The notes under the pieces are model-generated. The model was not told where the DNA came from. It was given only the letters and a program-made list of their open reading frames with translations, and made no database searches. Of a stretch of DNA of 64,000 nucleotides, positions 16,171 through 24,912 are shown piece by piece. Origin of the DNA: Herpetosiphon geysericola. GTDB taxonomy: Bacteria; Chloroflexota; Chloroflexia; Chloroflexales; Herpetosiphonaceae. Every line of letters starts with the position of its first letter. Position 1 is the first letter of the stretch. The position numbers were made by a program, and so were the translations under genes. The stretch is taken from assembly GCF_001306135.1 (NCBI RefSeq), contig NZ_LGKP01000025.1, forward strand, positions 372,001 to 436,000. Reading direction: 5' to 3'.

Positions 16171-17517
16171 TTAGAGCAAGAGCTTGAATGGATTTTGCAA
16201 CAAGTTCTTGAGTTCGACCAAGAACTGAGCAACGGTTGCGCCATCGGTTGCGCGGTGGTCGGCTGAAACCGTGAGATTCATCAAATGGCGAATCACAATC
16301 TCGCCATCGCGAACAACTGGAGTGGCAATGGTGCTGCCAACCGCCAAGATTGCGCTTTGGGGTGGCGTGATAATCGCGATGAAGTTGGTGACATCGAACA
16401 TCCCCAAGTTGCTGACGGTGAACGTACCGCCTTGGAGATCGTCGAGGCCAGCCTTGCCTTCGCGGGTGCGGCTAATCACATCGCGCATTTGGCTCGAGAT
16501 TGCGCCGAGGCTCAAGCTATCGCAATTGCGCACGACAGGAGCCAATAAGCCTGCATCGGTTGCCACGGCCACACTGATGTGAACATCTTTGTGAACCAAC
16601 AATTTATCGCCAGCAAAGGTTGCATTGAGTGAAGGGAACTTCTTCAAGGCAATTGCACAACCCTTGAGCAGCAATTCGGTGACTGAAAGCTTGCCACCGT
16701 GAGCTTCACGCAACTTGGGCAAGAGTTCTTGAATTGCATCCATTTCAATCGTTGACGTAACGAAGAATGGTGGCACTTGTTGTTGGCTTTCGACCATGCG
16801 CTTGGCAGCGGTTTGGCGCAAGCGCGACAGTGGCTCTTCGCTGTAGACCGCATTTGGTGCTGGTGGGGCAAAGACCAAGCCAACTGGTGCTGGCACTGGC
16901 GATGCAGTTAGCGCAGCAGGCGCAGCTTTTGGTTCGCTAGCAGCAGGTGCTGCAGCGGCGGCTGGAGCAGCTTTTGGTGCGCTGGCAGCTGCCAAGACAT
17001 CTGCTTTGACAATCCGGCCATCAGGGCCTGAGCCTTTGAGGCCTGTCAAATTTACGCCGCGTTGTTCGGCCAAACCGCGAGCAGCAGGCGTTGCCACCAA
17101 GCGGCCTGTCGCTTCAGCGGGCGCACTTTCAGCTGGTGCTGCTTCAACTTTTTCTGGTTGAGCGGCGACTGCTGGAGCGGTTGGGGCTGCTTCGGCACCT
17201 TCGCCAACTGCTGGCGCATCGCTGGCTGGGGTAACACTGGCGTTGGCTTCTGCCGATTCCTCGGCTTCGTCATCGCCTGAGCCATCGTCAATTTCGGCAA
17301 TTGGCGCGCCGACTGGCACGGTATCGCCTTCATTGACTAAGAACTTGATAATTTTGCCGGCCTCAAAAGCCTCGATTTCAATCGTGACCTTATCGGTTTC
17401 GACTTCAGCAATTGGTTCACCACGCGAAACTTCATCGCCTGGCTGTTTCAACCATTTGGCCAAAGTACCTTCGACCATATCGTAGCCCATTTTGGGCATT
17501 TCTAGTTTCTTCGCCAT
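16171..17517 (-). CDS. pdhC: Dihydrolipoamide acetyltransferase (E2) of pyruvate dehydrogenase
   Basis: E2 core of the pyruvate dehydrogenase complex, moving acetyl groups from E1 to coenzyme A. One lipoyl domain (residues 1-76) carries Lys43 in EVETDKVTIEIE. An Ala/Pro/Glu-rich linker follows, then the peripheral subunit-binding domain (about 135-172, TPAARGLAEQRGVNLTGLKG), a second Ala-rich linker and the catalytic domain, with His421 in SADHRATDG. Total 448 residues, normal for a one-lipoyl E2. It is the last gene of the pdhA-pdhB-pdhC order. No E3 (dihydrolipoamide dehydrogenase) is present in the window. A branched-chain 2-oxo acid substrate cannot be excluded from sequence alone. Confidence 0.93.
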   Translation of the reverse strand: MAKKLEMPKMGYDMVEGTLAKWLKQPGDEVSRGEPIAEVETDKVTIEIEAFEAGKIIKFLVNEGDTVPVGAPIAEIDDGSGDDEAEESAEANASVTPASDAPAVGEGAEAAPTAPAVAAQPEKVEAAPAESAPAEATGRLVATPAARGLAEQRGVNLTGLKGSGPDGRIVKADVLAAASAPKAAPAAAAAPAASEPKAAPAALTASPVPAPVGLVFAPPAPNAVYSEEPLSRLRQTAAKRMVESQQQVPPFFVTSTIEMDAIQELLPKLREAHGGKLSVTELLLKGCAIALKKFPSLNATFAGDKLLVHKDVHISVAVATDAGLLAPVVRNCDSLSLGAISSQMRDVISRTREGKAGLDDLQGGTFTVSNLGMFDVTNFIAIITPPQSAILAVGSTIATPVVRDGEIVIRHLMNLTVSADHRATDGATVAQFLVELKNLLQNPFKLLL

Positions 17518-17533
17518 CGTGACCTCGTGTGTT

Positions 17534-17597
17534 GGTGGCTTGGCGGGCAGCTTTGGAACTCGTGAAACCGTTTTCTTTAGCTGCCTGCCGAGCCACC
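17534..17597 (-). other. Long intercistronic hairpin between pdhB and pdhC
   Basis: GGTGGCTTGGCGGGCAGCT (17534-17552) pairs with 17579-17597 over 19 positions with two mismatches and a 26-base loop. No U-tract follows, so it is more likely an mRNA processing or stability element than a terminator. Confidence 0.7.
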
Positions 17598-17607
17598 TAA
17601 CCTCAAA

Positions 17608-18606
17608 CTACTGCTGCCGAATCTTTTGGGTCTTGCCTGCCAGCACATTCTTGACTGCTTGAATGACTGAATCGGCGTTTGGCACCACGTGGGCTTCCAA
17701 GTTTTTGGCATACGGCATTGGCACTTCGTCAAAGCCTACGCGCCAAATTGGAGCGTCCAAGTGATCAAAGCCTTCGGTATACAAGCGAGCGGCAATTTCC
17801 GAGCCAACGCCAACTGATGTCCACTCTTCGGTGGCAATCACAGCGCGGTTGGTTTTGCGGAAACTTTCCAAGACTGGCTCCATATCGAGCGGGCGAATGG
17901 TGCGCAAGTCGACCAAGGCTGCGTCGATGCCTTCGCTGGCCAAGGTTTCAACTGCTTGTTGGCAATAAGGAATCATGCGGCCATAGCCCACGATCGTCAC
18001 ATCTTTGCCATCGCGCAACAAGTTTGATTTACCAATCGGAACCGTGTAGCTTTCCTCTGGCACTTCGCCCTTGATGTTGTAAATCCCAGTGTGTTCGATG
18101 AAAATCACGGGATCGGGATCTTCGATGGCGGCCTTCATCAAGCCTTTGGCATCGTATGGTGTGCCGGGCACAACCACTTTCAAGCCGGGCATGTAGGCGT
18201 AGTAGTTATCGAAGGCTTGCGAGTGGGTGGCGCTCAATTGACCGTAGCCGTTGGGCATGCGGAAGACAATTGGGCAGGTAAACTGGCCACCGAACATATA
18301 GTGCAATTTGGCAGCGTGGTTGATAATCATATCCAGCGCCAAAATTGCAAAGTTGGTGGTCATCATTTCGACGACTGGGCGTAAGCCGTTCATGGCTGCG
18401 CCGATGCCTAAGCCAGCGTAACCAGCTTCAGCAATGGGCATATCTTTGATGCGTTCGGGGCCAAACTCTTTTAAAAACCCTTTGGTCACACCGTAAGCGC
18501 TATCGTAGTGAACAACATCTTCACCAATGATAAACACCCGTGGATCGTTGGTCATTGCTTCGCGCAAGGCTTGGCGCAAGGCTTCCGAATAGGTTATAAC
18601 GGGCAT
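17608..18606 (-). CDS. pdhB: Pyruvate dehydrogenase E1 component, beta subunit
   Basis: Beta subunit of the thiamine-diphosphate-dependent E1, 332 residues. Conserved segments include VFIIGEDVVHYDSAYGVTKG, the TPP-binding glutamate region PIAEAGYAGLGIGAAMNGLR, and the C-terminal domain with DLRTIRPLDMEPV and TNRAVIATEEW. It starts ten bases after pdhA ends and pairs with that subunit in an alpha2-beta2 enzyme. Confidence 0.94.
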   Translation of the reverse strand: MPVITYSEALRQALREAMTNDPRVFIIGEDVVHYDSAYGVTKGFLKEFGPERIKDMPIAEAGYAGLGIGAAMNGLRPVVEMMTTNFAILALDMIINHAAKLHYMFGGQFTCPIVFRMPNGYGQLSATHSQAFDNYYAYMPGLKVVVPGTPYDAKGLMKAAIEDPDPVIFIEHTGIYNIKGEVPEESYTVPIGKSNLLRDGKDVTIVGYGRMIPYCQQAVETLASEGIDAALVDLRTIRPLDMEPVLESFRKTNRAVIATEEWTSVGVGSEIAARLYTEGFDHLDAPIWRVGFDEVPMPYAKNLEAHVVPNADSVIQAVKNVLAGKTQKIRQQ

Positions 18607-18616
18607 TGATATCTCC

Positions 18617-19594
18617 TTAGAGCGGCTTCGAGTAGATTTCGGTCCATGCTTCGCTCAGGTCTGGGGCAGGGCTTTCTTCGGCAAATTGCACCACTGCATC
18701 CATTTCCTTTTCAACTTCTTTATCGATTTGTTTGGCTTGTTTTTCAGTCAACAAGTTTTGATCGATCAGTTTTTGCTTGAGCAAAGCAATTGGGTCACCT
18801 GAGCGCCGAGCGTTAATGTCGTCGCGAGTACGATACATTTGGGGGTCGGCAGCTGAGTGACCACGCAGACGGTAGGTCATCGCTTCAAGGAAATAGGGGC
18901 CTTCGGTGCGAGCATGGTTGACAGCGTGAAGGGCGCGAGCACGCATTTCTTCAACGTCGTTGCCATTGACCCGCTCGCCTGGCATAAATGGCGAAGCTTT
19001 TTTGTGAATTTCGGTGACCGAGGTGTGCACGCTCAGCGGCGTACCCATGGCAAATTCGTTGTTTTCGCACAGGAAAACGATTGGCAATTTGTAGAGCGCT
19101 GCCATGCTGACGGCTTCGTAGAACTCGCCGCCATTGGTTGCGCCATCGCCAAAGAAACACATGACGACGCCATCTTGATCGGCTTCGCCAAGTACTTCAC
19201 GCTTGTATTTGATCGAGTAGGCAATGCCCATGGCCAACAGCAAGTGCGCACCAACGATGGCGTAACCGCCCCAGAAATTTTTATTTTTATCAGCAAAGTG
19301 CATTGAGCCGCCTTTGCCTTTACCGGTGCCAGTGCTGCGGCCAAACAATTCAGCCATCAAAGGTTTTGGTTCGAGGCCACGAGCAAGGGCGTGACCATGG
19401 TCGCGATAGTGAGTTACTAAGTGGTCTTGTGCTTTCAAGGCACCAATCGCACCAACCGCGACTGCTTCTTGCCCAACATATAAGTGCAAGAAGCCACCGA
19501 TCCGAGCACGGGTGTACTGCTGCTGGCAATGTTCTTCAAACGAGCGAATCAGCACCATCGTGCGGTAATCGGCAAGTAAATCTTGCTTTTCCAT
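18617..19594 (-). CDS. pdhA: Pyruvate dehydrogenase E1 component, alpha subunit
   Basis: Alpha subunit of E1, 325 residues, binding thiamine diphosphate through GDGATNGGEFYEAVSMAALY ending in CENN. Other conserved parts are GFLHLYVGQEAVAVGA, HYRDHGHALARG and KGKGGSMHFAD. The ATG at 19594 has AAGGAG eight bases upstream and is preferred to an upstream start at 19657 that adds unconserved residues. It is the first gene of the operon, with a leader of about 130 bases that contains an inverted repeat. Confidence 0.94.
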   Translation of the reverse strand: MEKQDLLADYRTMVLIRSFEEHCQQQYTRARIGGFLHLYVGQEAVAVGAIGALKAQDHLVTHYRDHGHALARGLEPKPLMAELFGRSTGTGKGKGGSMHFADKNKNFWGGYAIVGAHLLLAMGIAYSIKYKREVLGEADQDGVVMCFFGDGATNGGEFYEAVSMAALYKLPIVFLCENNEFAMGTPLSVHTSVTEIHKKASPFMPGERVNGNDVEEMRARALHAVNHARTEGPYFLEAMTYRLRGHSAADPQMYRTRDDINARRSGDPIALLKQKLIDQNLLTEKQAKQIDKEVEKEMDAVVQFAEESPAPDLSEAWTEIYSKPL

Positions 19595-19642
19595 CAAGGC
19601 TCCTTTATCGAGGGTTGCAGAAGAAGAAAAGCCATACCATGG

Positions 19643-19666
19643 CCGTTCTATCAACACGGATAGAAC
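19643..19666 (-). promoter_or_regulatory. Inverted repeat in the pdhA leader
   Basis: CGTTCTATC, spacer AACACG, GATAGAACG: perfect 9-base arms, about 50 bases before pdhA. It could be a repressor site or an RNA hairpin; no U-tract follows. Confidence 0.5.
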
Positions 19667-19731
19667 GTCTTTTAAATAAGGAATTAAGGTGATTATTGTC
19701 GTCGTTGACAGGGCCTTTTATACCATTGGCT

Positions 19732-19761
19732 ATTATAGCATATCGCATTGCATGCCGTCAG
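19732..19761 (-). promoter_or_regulatory. Promoter of the pyruvate dehydrogenase operon
   Basis: On the minus strand CTGACG, 18 bases, TATAAT (19737 down to 19732). The start would fall near 19725, about 130 bases before pdhA. Confidence 0.55.
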
Positions 19762-19802
19762 ATAGCTTTATTTTTAGACACAGTGCGTCATGATGAAAAT
19801 CA

Positions 19803-20024
19803 AAAGGCAAAAGTCAGAAGGCAAAATAAATCGAATCTATTTCAAATAAATACGAGGAATATCTATGATGAGCTGAGCATCGTGACCTCAAGCACTTGAT
19901 TAGACCTTAAACTATTGTATTTCATCCATCGTTTTGTTGCGACTCGGTAGTGTCAAGTAAAGCCTTTTTGATTTTTGCCATCTGATTTCTGCTCTTTGCC
20001 TTTTGCCTTCTGACTTTTGCCTTT
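19803..20024. repeat. Two perfect 24-base inverted repeat copies (19803-19826, 20001-20024)
   Basis: The purine-rich 24 bases at 19803-19826 are the exact reverse complement of 20001-20024 (TTTTGCCTTC onward), 174 bases apart. The motif belongs to the composite repeat family. The segment between has no gene. The right copy runs directly into TATAAT at 20024-20029, a likely -10 element for pheT with no clear -35. Confidence 0.8.
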
Positions 20025-20071
20025 ATAATGCTGATTGGCTGAAACTACTAGATACGATGAGGTAAAACGGC

Positions 20072-22588
20072 ATGCGAGTACCGCTTTCGTGGTTACGCGA
20101 ATTTGTTGATATAACGATGAGTCCTGAAGAATTGGCCGAGCGGCTCACGCGGGCGGGCTTGGAAGTTGCCAGCATTGATTATGTTGGGCTGCAAGCGCCA
20201 AATGGCTCGGCTTGGGCCCCAGATTTGAGCAGCGCCACCCCACCAGATTATATTCCGTGGGATCGCGAGACAATTTTTGTGGGCCAGATTGTTGATGTGC
20301 AGCCGCACCCCAACGCTGAACGCCTGAAGTTGCCCAAAATTGCCTATGGCGAAGGCCGCGAATTGACCGTGGTTACTGGAGCGCCCAATATTGAGTTTGG
20401 CATGAGCGGCCAAAAAGTGGTGCTCGCCACCAAAGGCGCGCGCTTGCTCGATGGCCATAGCGAAACCCGCCAATGGTTGACGCTCAAGCCAACCAAACTG
20501 CGCGGCGTGCCTTCCGAAGGCATGGTTTGCTCGGAGATGGAATTGGCGCTCTCCGACGAACACGAAGGCATTATCTTCTTGCCCGATGATGCGCCTGTTG
20601 GCACGCCCTTGGCCGATTACTGGGGCGATGCAGTGTTGGAAATTGAAACCACGCCAAATTATGCTCACACCTTGAGCATTCTGGGGGTGGCCCGCGAAGT
20701 TGCGGCCTTCTCTGGGGCCGAATTGCGCATGCCCAGCTTCGATTTGCCAACCAACGGCCCAGCAATCGCCGACAAAATTCAGGTCGAGATTGTCGATTCG
20801 AGCATTTGCCCACGCTTTGTTGCTGGCTTGATCGAAGGTGTTACCATCGCCCCCTCGCCGTGGTGGATGCAGCGCCGCTTGCGCTTAGCTGGTCAACGCC
20901 CAATCAACAACATTGCCGACATTACCAACTATGTGATGTTGGAACTTGGCGAACCAAGCCATGCCTTCGATGCCGACCAAGTTGCCCAAGGCCGCTTGAT
21001 TATTCGTCCGGCTGCTACTGGCGAAAAGCTCGAAACCCTCGATCATGTTGTGCGCGAATTACGGCCAATCGATACAGTTGTGGCCGACCCCAACGGCCCT
21101 TCGAGCTTGGCTGGGGTGATGGGTGGCGCAGCCTCGGAAATTAGCGATAGCACGATTAATGTGTTGTATGAAGCGGCCTTGTGGAATCCAATTGCGATTC
21201 GACGCACCGCCCAACATTTCAAACTCTTCTCCGAAGCCTCAAAGCGCTTCGAAAAAGGCGTTGACCCAACGCTGCCACCACGGACAGCGATTCGCGGTTT
21301 GAACTTAATTCAGCAAATTGCTGGCGGCACGATTGCCAATGGCTTGGTTGATGTTTGTCCTGAGCCGTTCAGCCGCCGCGAAATTGAGCTAGCCTTGGGC
21401 GAAGTCAAACGCATTTTGGGCATTGAGCTTGCGCTAACCGAAGTAGCCACGTTGCTGAGCCGCTTGGGCTATGAATGCGCCGTGGTCGAATCGAGCCGTG
21501 GCCCAGCCTTGCATGTGCTGGTGCCAGCCCATCGCACCGACGTTGAAATCGAAGCCGATTTGCTCGAAGATGTGGCCCGTATGTATGGCTACGATGAAAT
21601 TCCTGAAGCTTTGATGGCTGATACCTTGCCAACCCAGCGCGCCAATCCATTGTTCGAAGCCACCGAACGTTTACGCGATATGTTGGTGGCTGCGGGCTTA
21701 GATGAAGCAATTAGCTATTCGCTCAGCAACGAAACGCTGCAAAACTCAATCTATGTGAGCGAAAATGGTGCAACTGCTGCCCAATTTGTGCGTTTGGAAA
21801 ACCCATTAACGCCTGATCGCTCGGTGATGCGGCGTTCGATTTTGCCCGAATTGCTGAACATTGTGGTTGGCGATTTGCGCGAACGCGAACGGGTAGCCTT
21901 GTTTGAAATTGGTGCTGTCTTCGAGCCAGTTGTTGGCCAACTGCTGCCCGATGAACCACGCAACGTAGCACTGATTTTGGCGGGCACACGTCAAACCAGC
22001 ACCTGGAGCCAGCCCGAGCCAGAGGGCTTCGATTTCTTCGATCTCAAGGGCGTGATTGAAGAAGTGTTGCGTCGCCATGGCTTGCGCGAACGAGCCAGCT
22101 TCCAAGTGGCGAGCGATGAGCGTTTGCACCCAGGCCGCAGCGCCAAGATCGTCGTCGATGAGGTTGAAATTGGCGTGTTTGGCGAATTACATCCATTAGT
22201 GCGCGACCGCTTTGGCTTCAGCGTGCAACGGGTTTGTGTTGCCGAATTAAGCGTTGATCAACTGCTCAAGGTCAGCAGCCAAACCAAGTATGCCAGCATC
22301 TCGCGCTTCCCTGCCACGGTGCAGGATTTGGCCTTGGTTGCCAACGACGAGCTAGCCGCCGACCTGATTGCCAAAACCATCAAGCAATATGGTGGCGAAT
22401 TCTTGGAAGATGTGCGCTTGTTCGATGTCTACACAGGCTCGCCAATTCCTGCTGGTCAGCGCAGTTTGGCCTTCCGCCTACGCTTCCGCGCGCCCGACCG
22501 CACCTTGGCCGATAAAGATTTGCTCAAAACTCGTGAGAAGCTGCTCAAACAGCTTGAACGTGAACTAGGTGTGCAAATTCGCAGCTAA
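20072..22588 (+). CDS. pheT: Phenylalanine-tRNA ligase beta subunit
   Basis: Beta subunit of phenylalanyl-tRNA synthetase, 838 residues, close to the usual 800. It has the N-terminal MRVPLSWLREFV, an EMAP/OB tRNA-binding domain (VDVQPHPNAERLKLPKI), the B3/B4 editing domain (ELGEPSHAFDADQV), B5, the catalytic-like core and the C-terminal ferredoxin-like anticodon-binding domain (SISRFPATVQDLALVANDE). GAGG lies eight bases before the ATG. The alpha subunit gene pheS, usually adjacent, is not in the window, so the two are split in this genome. Confidence 0.96.
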   Translation: MRVPLSWLREFVDITMSPEELAERLTRAGLEVASIDYVGLQAPNGSAWAPDLSSATPPDYIPWDRETIFVGQIVDVQPHPNAERLKLPKIAYGEGRELTVVTGAPNIEFGMSGQKVVLATKGARLLDGHSETRQWLTLKPTKLRGVPSEGMVCSEMELALSDEHEGIIFLPDDAPVGTPLADYWGDAVLEIETTPNYAHTLSILGVAREVAAFSGAELRMPSFDLPTNGPAIADKIQVEIVDSSICPRFVAGLIEGVTIAPSPWWMQRRLRLAGQRPINNIADITNYVMLELGEPSHAFDADQVAQGRLIIRPAATGEKLETLDHVVRELRPIDTVVADPNGPSSLAGVMGGAASEISDSTINVLYEAALWNPIAIRRTAQHFKLFSEASKRFEKGVDPTLPPRTAIRGLNLIQQIAGGTIANGLVDVCPEPFSRREIELALGEVKRILGIELALTEVATLLSRLGYECAVVESSRGPALHVLVPAHRTDVEIEADLLEDVARMYGYDEIPEALMADTLPTQRANPLFEATERLRDMLVAAGLDEAISYSLSNETLQNSIYVSENGATAAQFVRLENPLTPDRSVMRRSILPELLNIVVGDLRERERVALFEIGAVFEPVVGQLLPDEPRNVALILAGTRQTSTWSQPEPEGFDFFDLKGVIEEVLRRHGLRERASFQVASDERLHPGRSAKIVVDEVEIGVFGELHPLVRDRFGFSVQRVCVAELSVDQLLKVSSQTKYASISRFPATVQDLALVANDELAADLIAKTIKQYGGEFLEDVRLFDVYTGSPIPAGQRSLAFRLRFRAPDRTLADKDLLKTREKLLKQLERELGVQIRS

Positions 22589-22597
22589 ACCACTTGA

Positions 22598-22630
22598 AGC
22601 CCCACTGCTCTAGCCAGCGGTGGGGCTTTT
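22598..22630 (+). terminator. Terminator of pheT
   Basis: AGCCCCACTGCT, short loop, AGCGGTGGGGCT followed by TTT; one bulge in the stem. Confidence 0.82.
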
Positions 22631-22639
22631 GAGGTTAAT

Positions 22640-22962
22640 AGCTAACATCAATTTGATACCAGCAACCCTCGCAGTATAATCTAGCTGATTGTTACTCCAA
22701 GCAAAAGTGAGGGTTAAGCACTGCTTGCTGGTTGCCACAACATTCCTGTCACACTCAACAACTTCAATAACGAAATAATCCTGCAATATAAATCAGCCTA
22801 TAAATGATCAAGTTTTAAATTATTGAAGCTTATGTGTGATTAATGAAATAAGATCATTGAAAATAATCTCTGAATTTGTTAATTAATTGTGCGCACAATT
22901 TTTAGTGTATTTAGTATGATCTTGATGAGCTAAGTGAAAGAATTATGTTGCAAAGGAGGATT
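22640..22962. other. AT-rich island without an ordinary gene
   Basis: This stretch is clearly richer in A and T than its neighbours, most of all 22740-22930. It holds no long open frame. Its only clear signals are the palindrome and the -10-like element described separately, leading into a strong ribosome binding site. Confidence 0.6.
22885..22920 (+). promoter_or_regulatory. Operator-like palindrome overlapping a promoter
   Basis: AATTGTGCGCACAATT at 22885-22900 is a perfect 16-base palindrome. TATGAT at 22915-22920 is a plausible -10; the -35 position falls inside the palindrome, so a dimeric repressor bound there would block transcription. Confidence 0.55.
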
Positions 22963-23022
22963 ATGCCCAGATTGCGCCAAATGCGGCTGATCTGCTGGCG
23001 AATCTTTTTTTGTCAGCAGTAA
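22963..23022 (+). CDS. Micro-ORF of 19 codons with a strong ribosome binding site
   Basis: AAAGGAGG lies just before an ATG that opens MPRLRQMRLICWRIFFCQQ and stops at 23022. It is too short for a domain. It could be a leader peptide, a small membrane-active peptide or the start of a decayed gene. Evidence is only the ribosome binding site and the promoter-like elements upstream. Confidence 0.35.
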   Translation: MPRLRQMRLICWRIFFCQQ

Positions 23023-23053
23023 TCGAATTTAGGATCTTGAAATCGAGCAACCA

Positions 23054-23203
23054 TTGCATGAGCCACAATTTGCTGTCGCTGCGAGTGGGCGATATTGGTA
23101 TCGCGTGATTGGCCCACGCTTGGCCCACTATCCGCTGCAACCAGCCCGTAATTATTCATTAAACGAAGCCTATTTGTGGCTCATGCAGCAAGCCTTAGCT
23201 TAA
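23054..23203 (+). pseudogene. Short coding-like remnant (about 49 codons)
   Basis: The frame ending at 23203 reads GRYWYRVIGPRLAHYP and NYSLNEAYLWLMQQALA with codon use typical of the region. It has only a TTG near its beginning, no ribosome binding site and an in-frame TAG at 23030. Its end overlaps the convergent alaX gene by nine bases. It looks like the 3' part of a small gene whose start is lost, possibly once joined to the micro-ORF upstream. Confidence 0.3.
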
Positions 23204-24358
23204 TGTGCTCAGCGCCAAATCGAGCGCTGCGGCTAAATCGTTGGCCTCAGCAATACCACCTTGGGCTTGTTGCGCGCTGCCACCACCTTTGCCGCCAAAT
23301 GCGCCAACCACTTGACGTAAGATTGCGCCGCAATCAAGGCCTTGGCCAGCAAAAATCAATTGAGGTTTGCTGGTAGCCACGCCAAACAGGGCAACCCCGC
23401 CAGCTTGCGCTACCAAATTCGCCAGTTGGCGCACGCTTTGTGGCTCGCGCTGCCAAATTTGGGCAACTACTTTTAGTTGGCCAATCGTTTGGGCTTGCTC
23501 TACCAGTGCTTTGGCCTCAAATTCGAGCAATTGTTGCTCGGCATGCTGAAACTGTTTGCGCAACTGTTGCTCTTGCTCGCGCAACCGCTGCACCGCTTGC
23601 TCTGCTTGGTTAGGGGCAACACTAAAACTTGCAGCAATTTGGCCAAGCATGGCATTCTTCCAACGCAAATCGTGCAATGCGCGCCCACCACAGACAAATT
23701 CAATCCGTAGGCTATCGCCGCGTTTTTCGCTGCGCCGAATATGAATCTGACCAACTGCACCAGTAGCATTGGGATGGGTTCCGCCACATGCTGAATGATC
23801 AAAATCGCCCGCCGAAACCACCCGAATTGCGCCTGTAACTGTGGGAGCTTTGCGCAAGGCGATGCTAGCTAGCTCCTCGGCGCTGACAAAACGGGCCAAA
23901 ATCGGCAAATTTTGCCAGATGATCTGGTTGGCCAAATCTTCGGCCTCGGCAAGTTGCGCAGGGCTGGCGGCGCTGGTTGTCAAATCAATCGTCACATACT
24001 CGGTGCTGAGATGAAAGCCCACCGTGCGCCAATTGAACAGCTGATCAAAGGCCGCTGAGAGCAAATGCTGGCCGTGATGCTGCTGCATATGGTCAAATCG
24101 CCGTTGCCAATCCAAGCTACATTCCACATTCGTTGCTTCGATTGGCTCAGCGAGTGTGTGCCAAACCACATCATGTTCATCAAGCTGCACATCGACCACC
24201 GCCACCCCGTTAATCCAGCCATTGTCGGCGGGCTGGCCGCCACTTTCTGGATAAAACGCGCTGCGATCAAGCGCAATTCGTTGCTGCTCGCGAGCAACAA
24301 TCTGGGCTGACCATTCGCGCAAATAGGCATCGTGCCAATACAATCGTTCAGTGCTCAT
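23195..24358 (-). CDS. Alanyl-tRNA editing protein, long form (AlaX-L)
   Basis: A free-standing hydrolase that removes serine or glycine from mischarged tRNA-Ala. It matches the editing half of alanyl-tRNA synthetase: FYPESGGQPAD, zinc ligands in QQHHGQHLLSAAF and CGGTHPN, and a DHHA1 oligomerisation domain at the end (GGKGGGSAQQAQGG). A coiled-coil (REQEQQLRKQFQHAEQQLLE) joins the two. 387 residues fit AlaX-L. The ATG at 24358 has AGGAG six bases upstream. It is divergent from the DinB-like gene, sharing a 60-base intergenic space. Confidence 0.9.
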   Translation of the reverse strand: MSTERLYWHDAYLREWSAQIVAREQQRIALDRSAFYPESGGQPADNGWINGVAVVDVQLDEHDVVWHTLAEPIEATNVECSLDWQRRFDHMQQHHGQHLLSAAFDQLFNWRTVGFHLSTEYVTIDLTTSAASPAQLAEAEDLANQIIWQNLPILARFVSAEELASIALRKAPTVTGAIRVVSAGDFDHSACGGTHPNATGAVGQIHIRRSEKRGDSLRIEFVCGGRALHDLRWKNAMLGQIAASFSVAPNQAEQAVQRLREQEQQLRKQFQHAEQQLLEFEAKALVEQAQTIGQLKVVAQIWQREPQSVRQLANLVAQAGGVALFGVATSKPQLIFAGQGLDCGAILRQVVGAFGGKGGGSAQQAQGGIAEANDLAAALDLALSTLS

Positions 24359-24420
24359 CAATGGCTCCTGCAAAACAGAATATGCTATGATAGATCAATC
24401 TGTGTAAAGGAGAAATGGCG

Positions 24421-24906
24421 ATGACGAGTAAAGCTGCTGAGTATTATGCCAAAGAAACCGAGCGGGTTTGGACGCTGGTTGGCGAGCATACCGAGGCCGA
24501 TTTATATAAGCCGATTCGCAATGATGGCTGGAGCACATGGGACATTGTGGCCCATATTGCCATAACCTCGCGCCAACTTTTGCGTTTGGGCCAAAAACAA
24601 CAACAGCAAGCCCAAACAGGCGATACAACTCCCATTTTTGCCCCCGATTTTGATGTTGATCGCATGAATATTGAGCAAGTTGAGGCTTGGCGTGGCAAGA
24701 GCTTTGCCGAAATTCGCCAGCATTGGGATAAAACTGGGGTGCAATTGGCCGATTATTGCGCTAGCTTGCAACTAGCCGATTTGGCCTTGCCCGTTGAGTT
24801 TGTCAAAAAGCAGCACATGACGCTTGATGAACTATTAAATAGAATTTCACTGCATATTCGCCTGCATCGCACCGAAATAGAAACGGGCCTTAGCTCGCTA
24901 GAATGA
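24421..24906 (+). CDS. DinB-like / maleylpyruvate isomerase-fold protein
   Basis: A 161-residue four-helix-bundle protein of the DinB/MDMPI superfamily. WSTWDIVAHIAITS near residue 38 carries the first metal-binding histidine and SLHIRLHRTEIE near the end carries the other two. Members are metal-dependent, often thiol-using transferases of unknown substrate. AAGGAG lies eight bases before the ATG at 24421, a better spacing than for the ATG at 24415. It precedes the dipeptidase gene by six bases, likely one transcript. Confidence 0.75.
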   Translation: MTSKAAEYYAKETERVWTLVGEHTEADLYKPIRNDGWSTWDIVAHIAITSRQLLRLGQKQQQQAQTGDTTPIFAPDFDVDRMNIEQVEAWRGKSFAEIRQHWDKTGVQLADYCASLQLADLALPVEFVKKQHMTLDELLNRISLHIRLHRTEIETGLSSLE

Positions 24907-24912
24907 GGTTTC

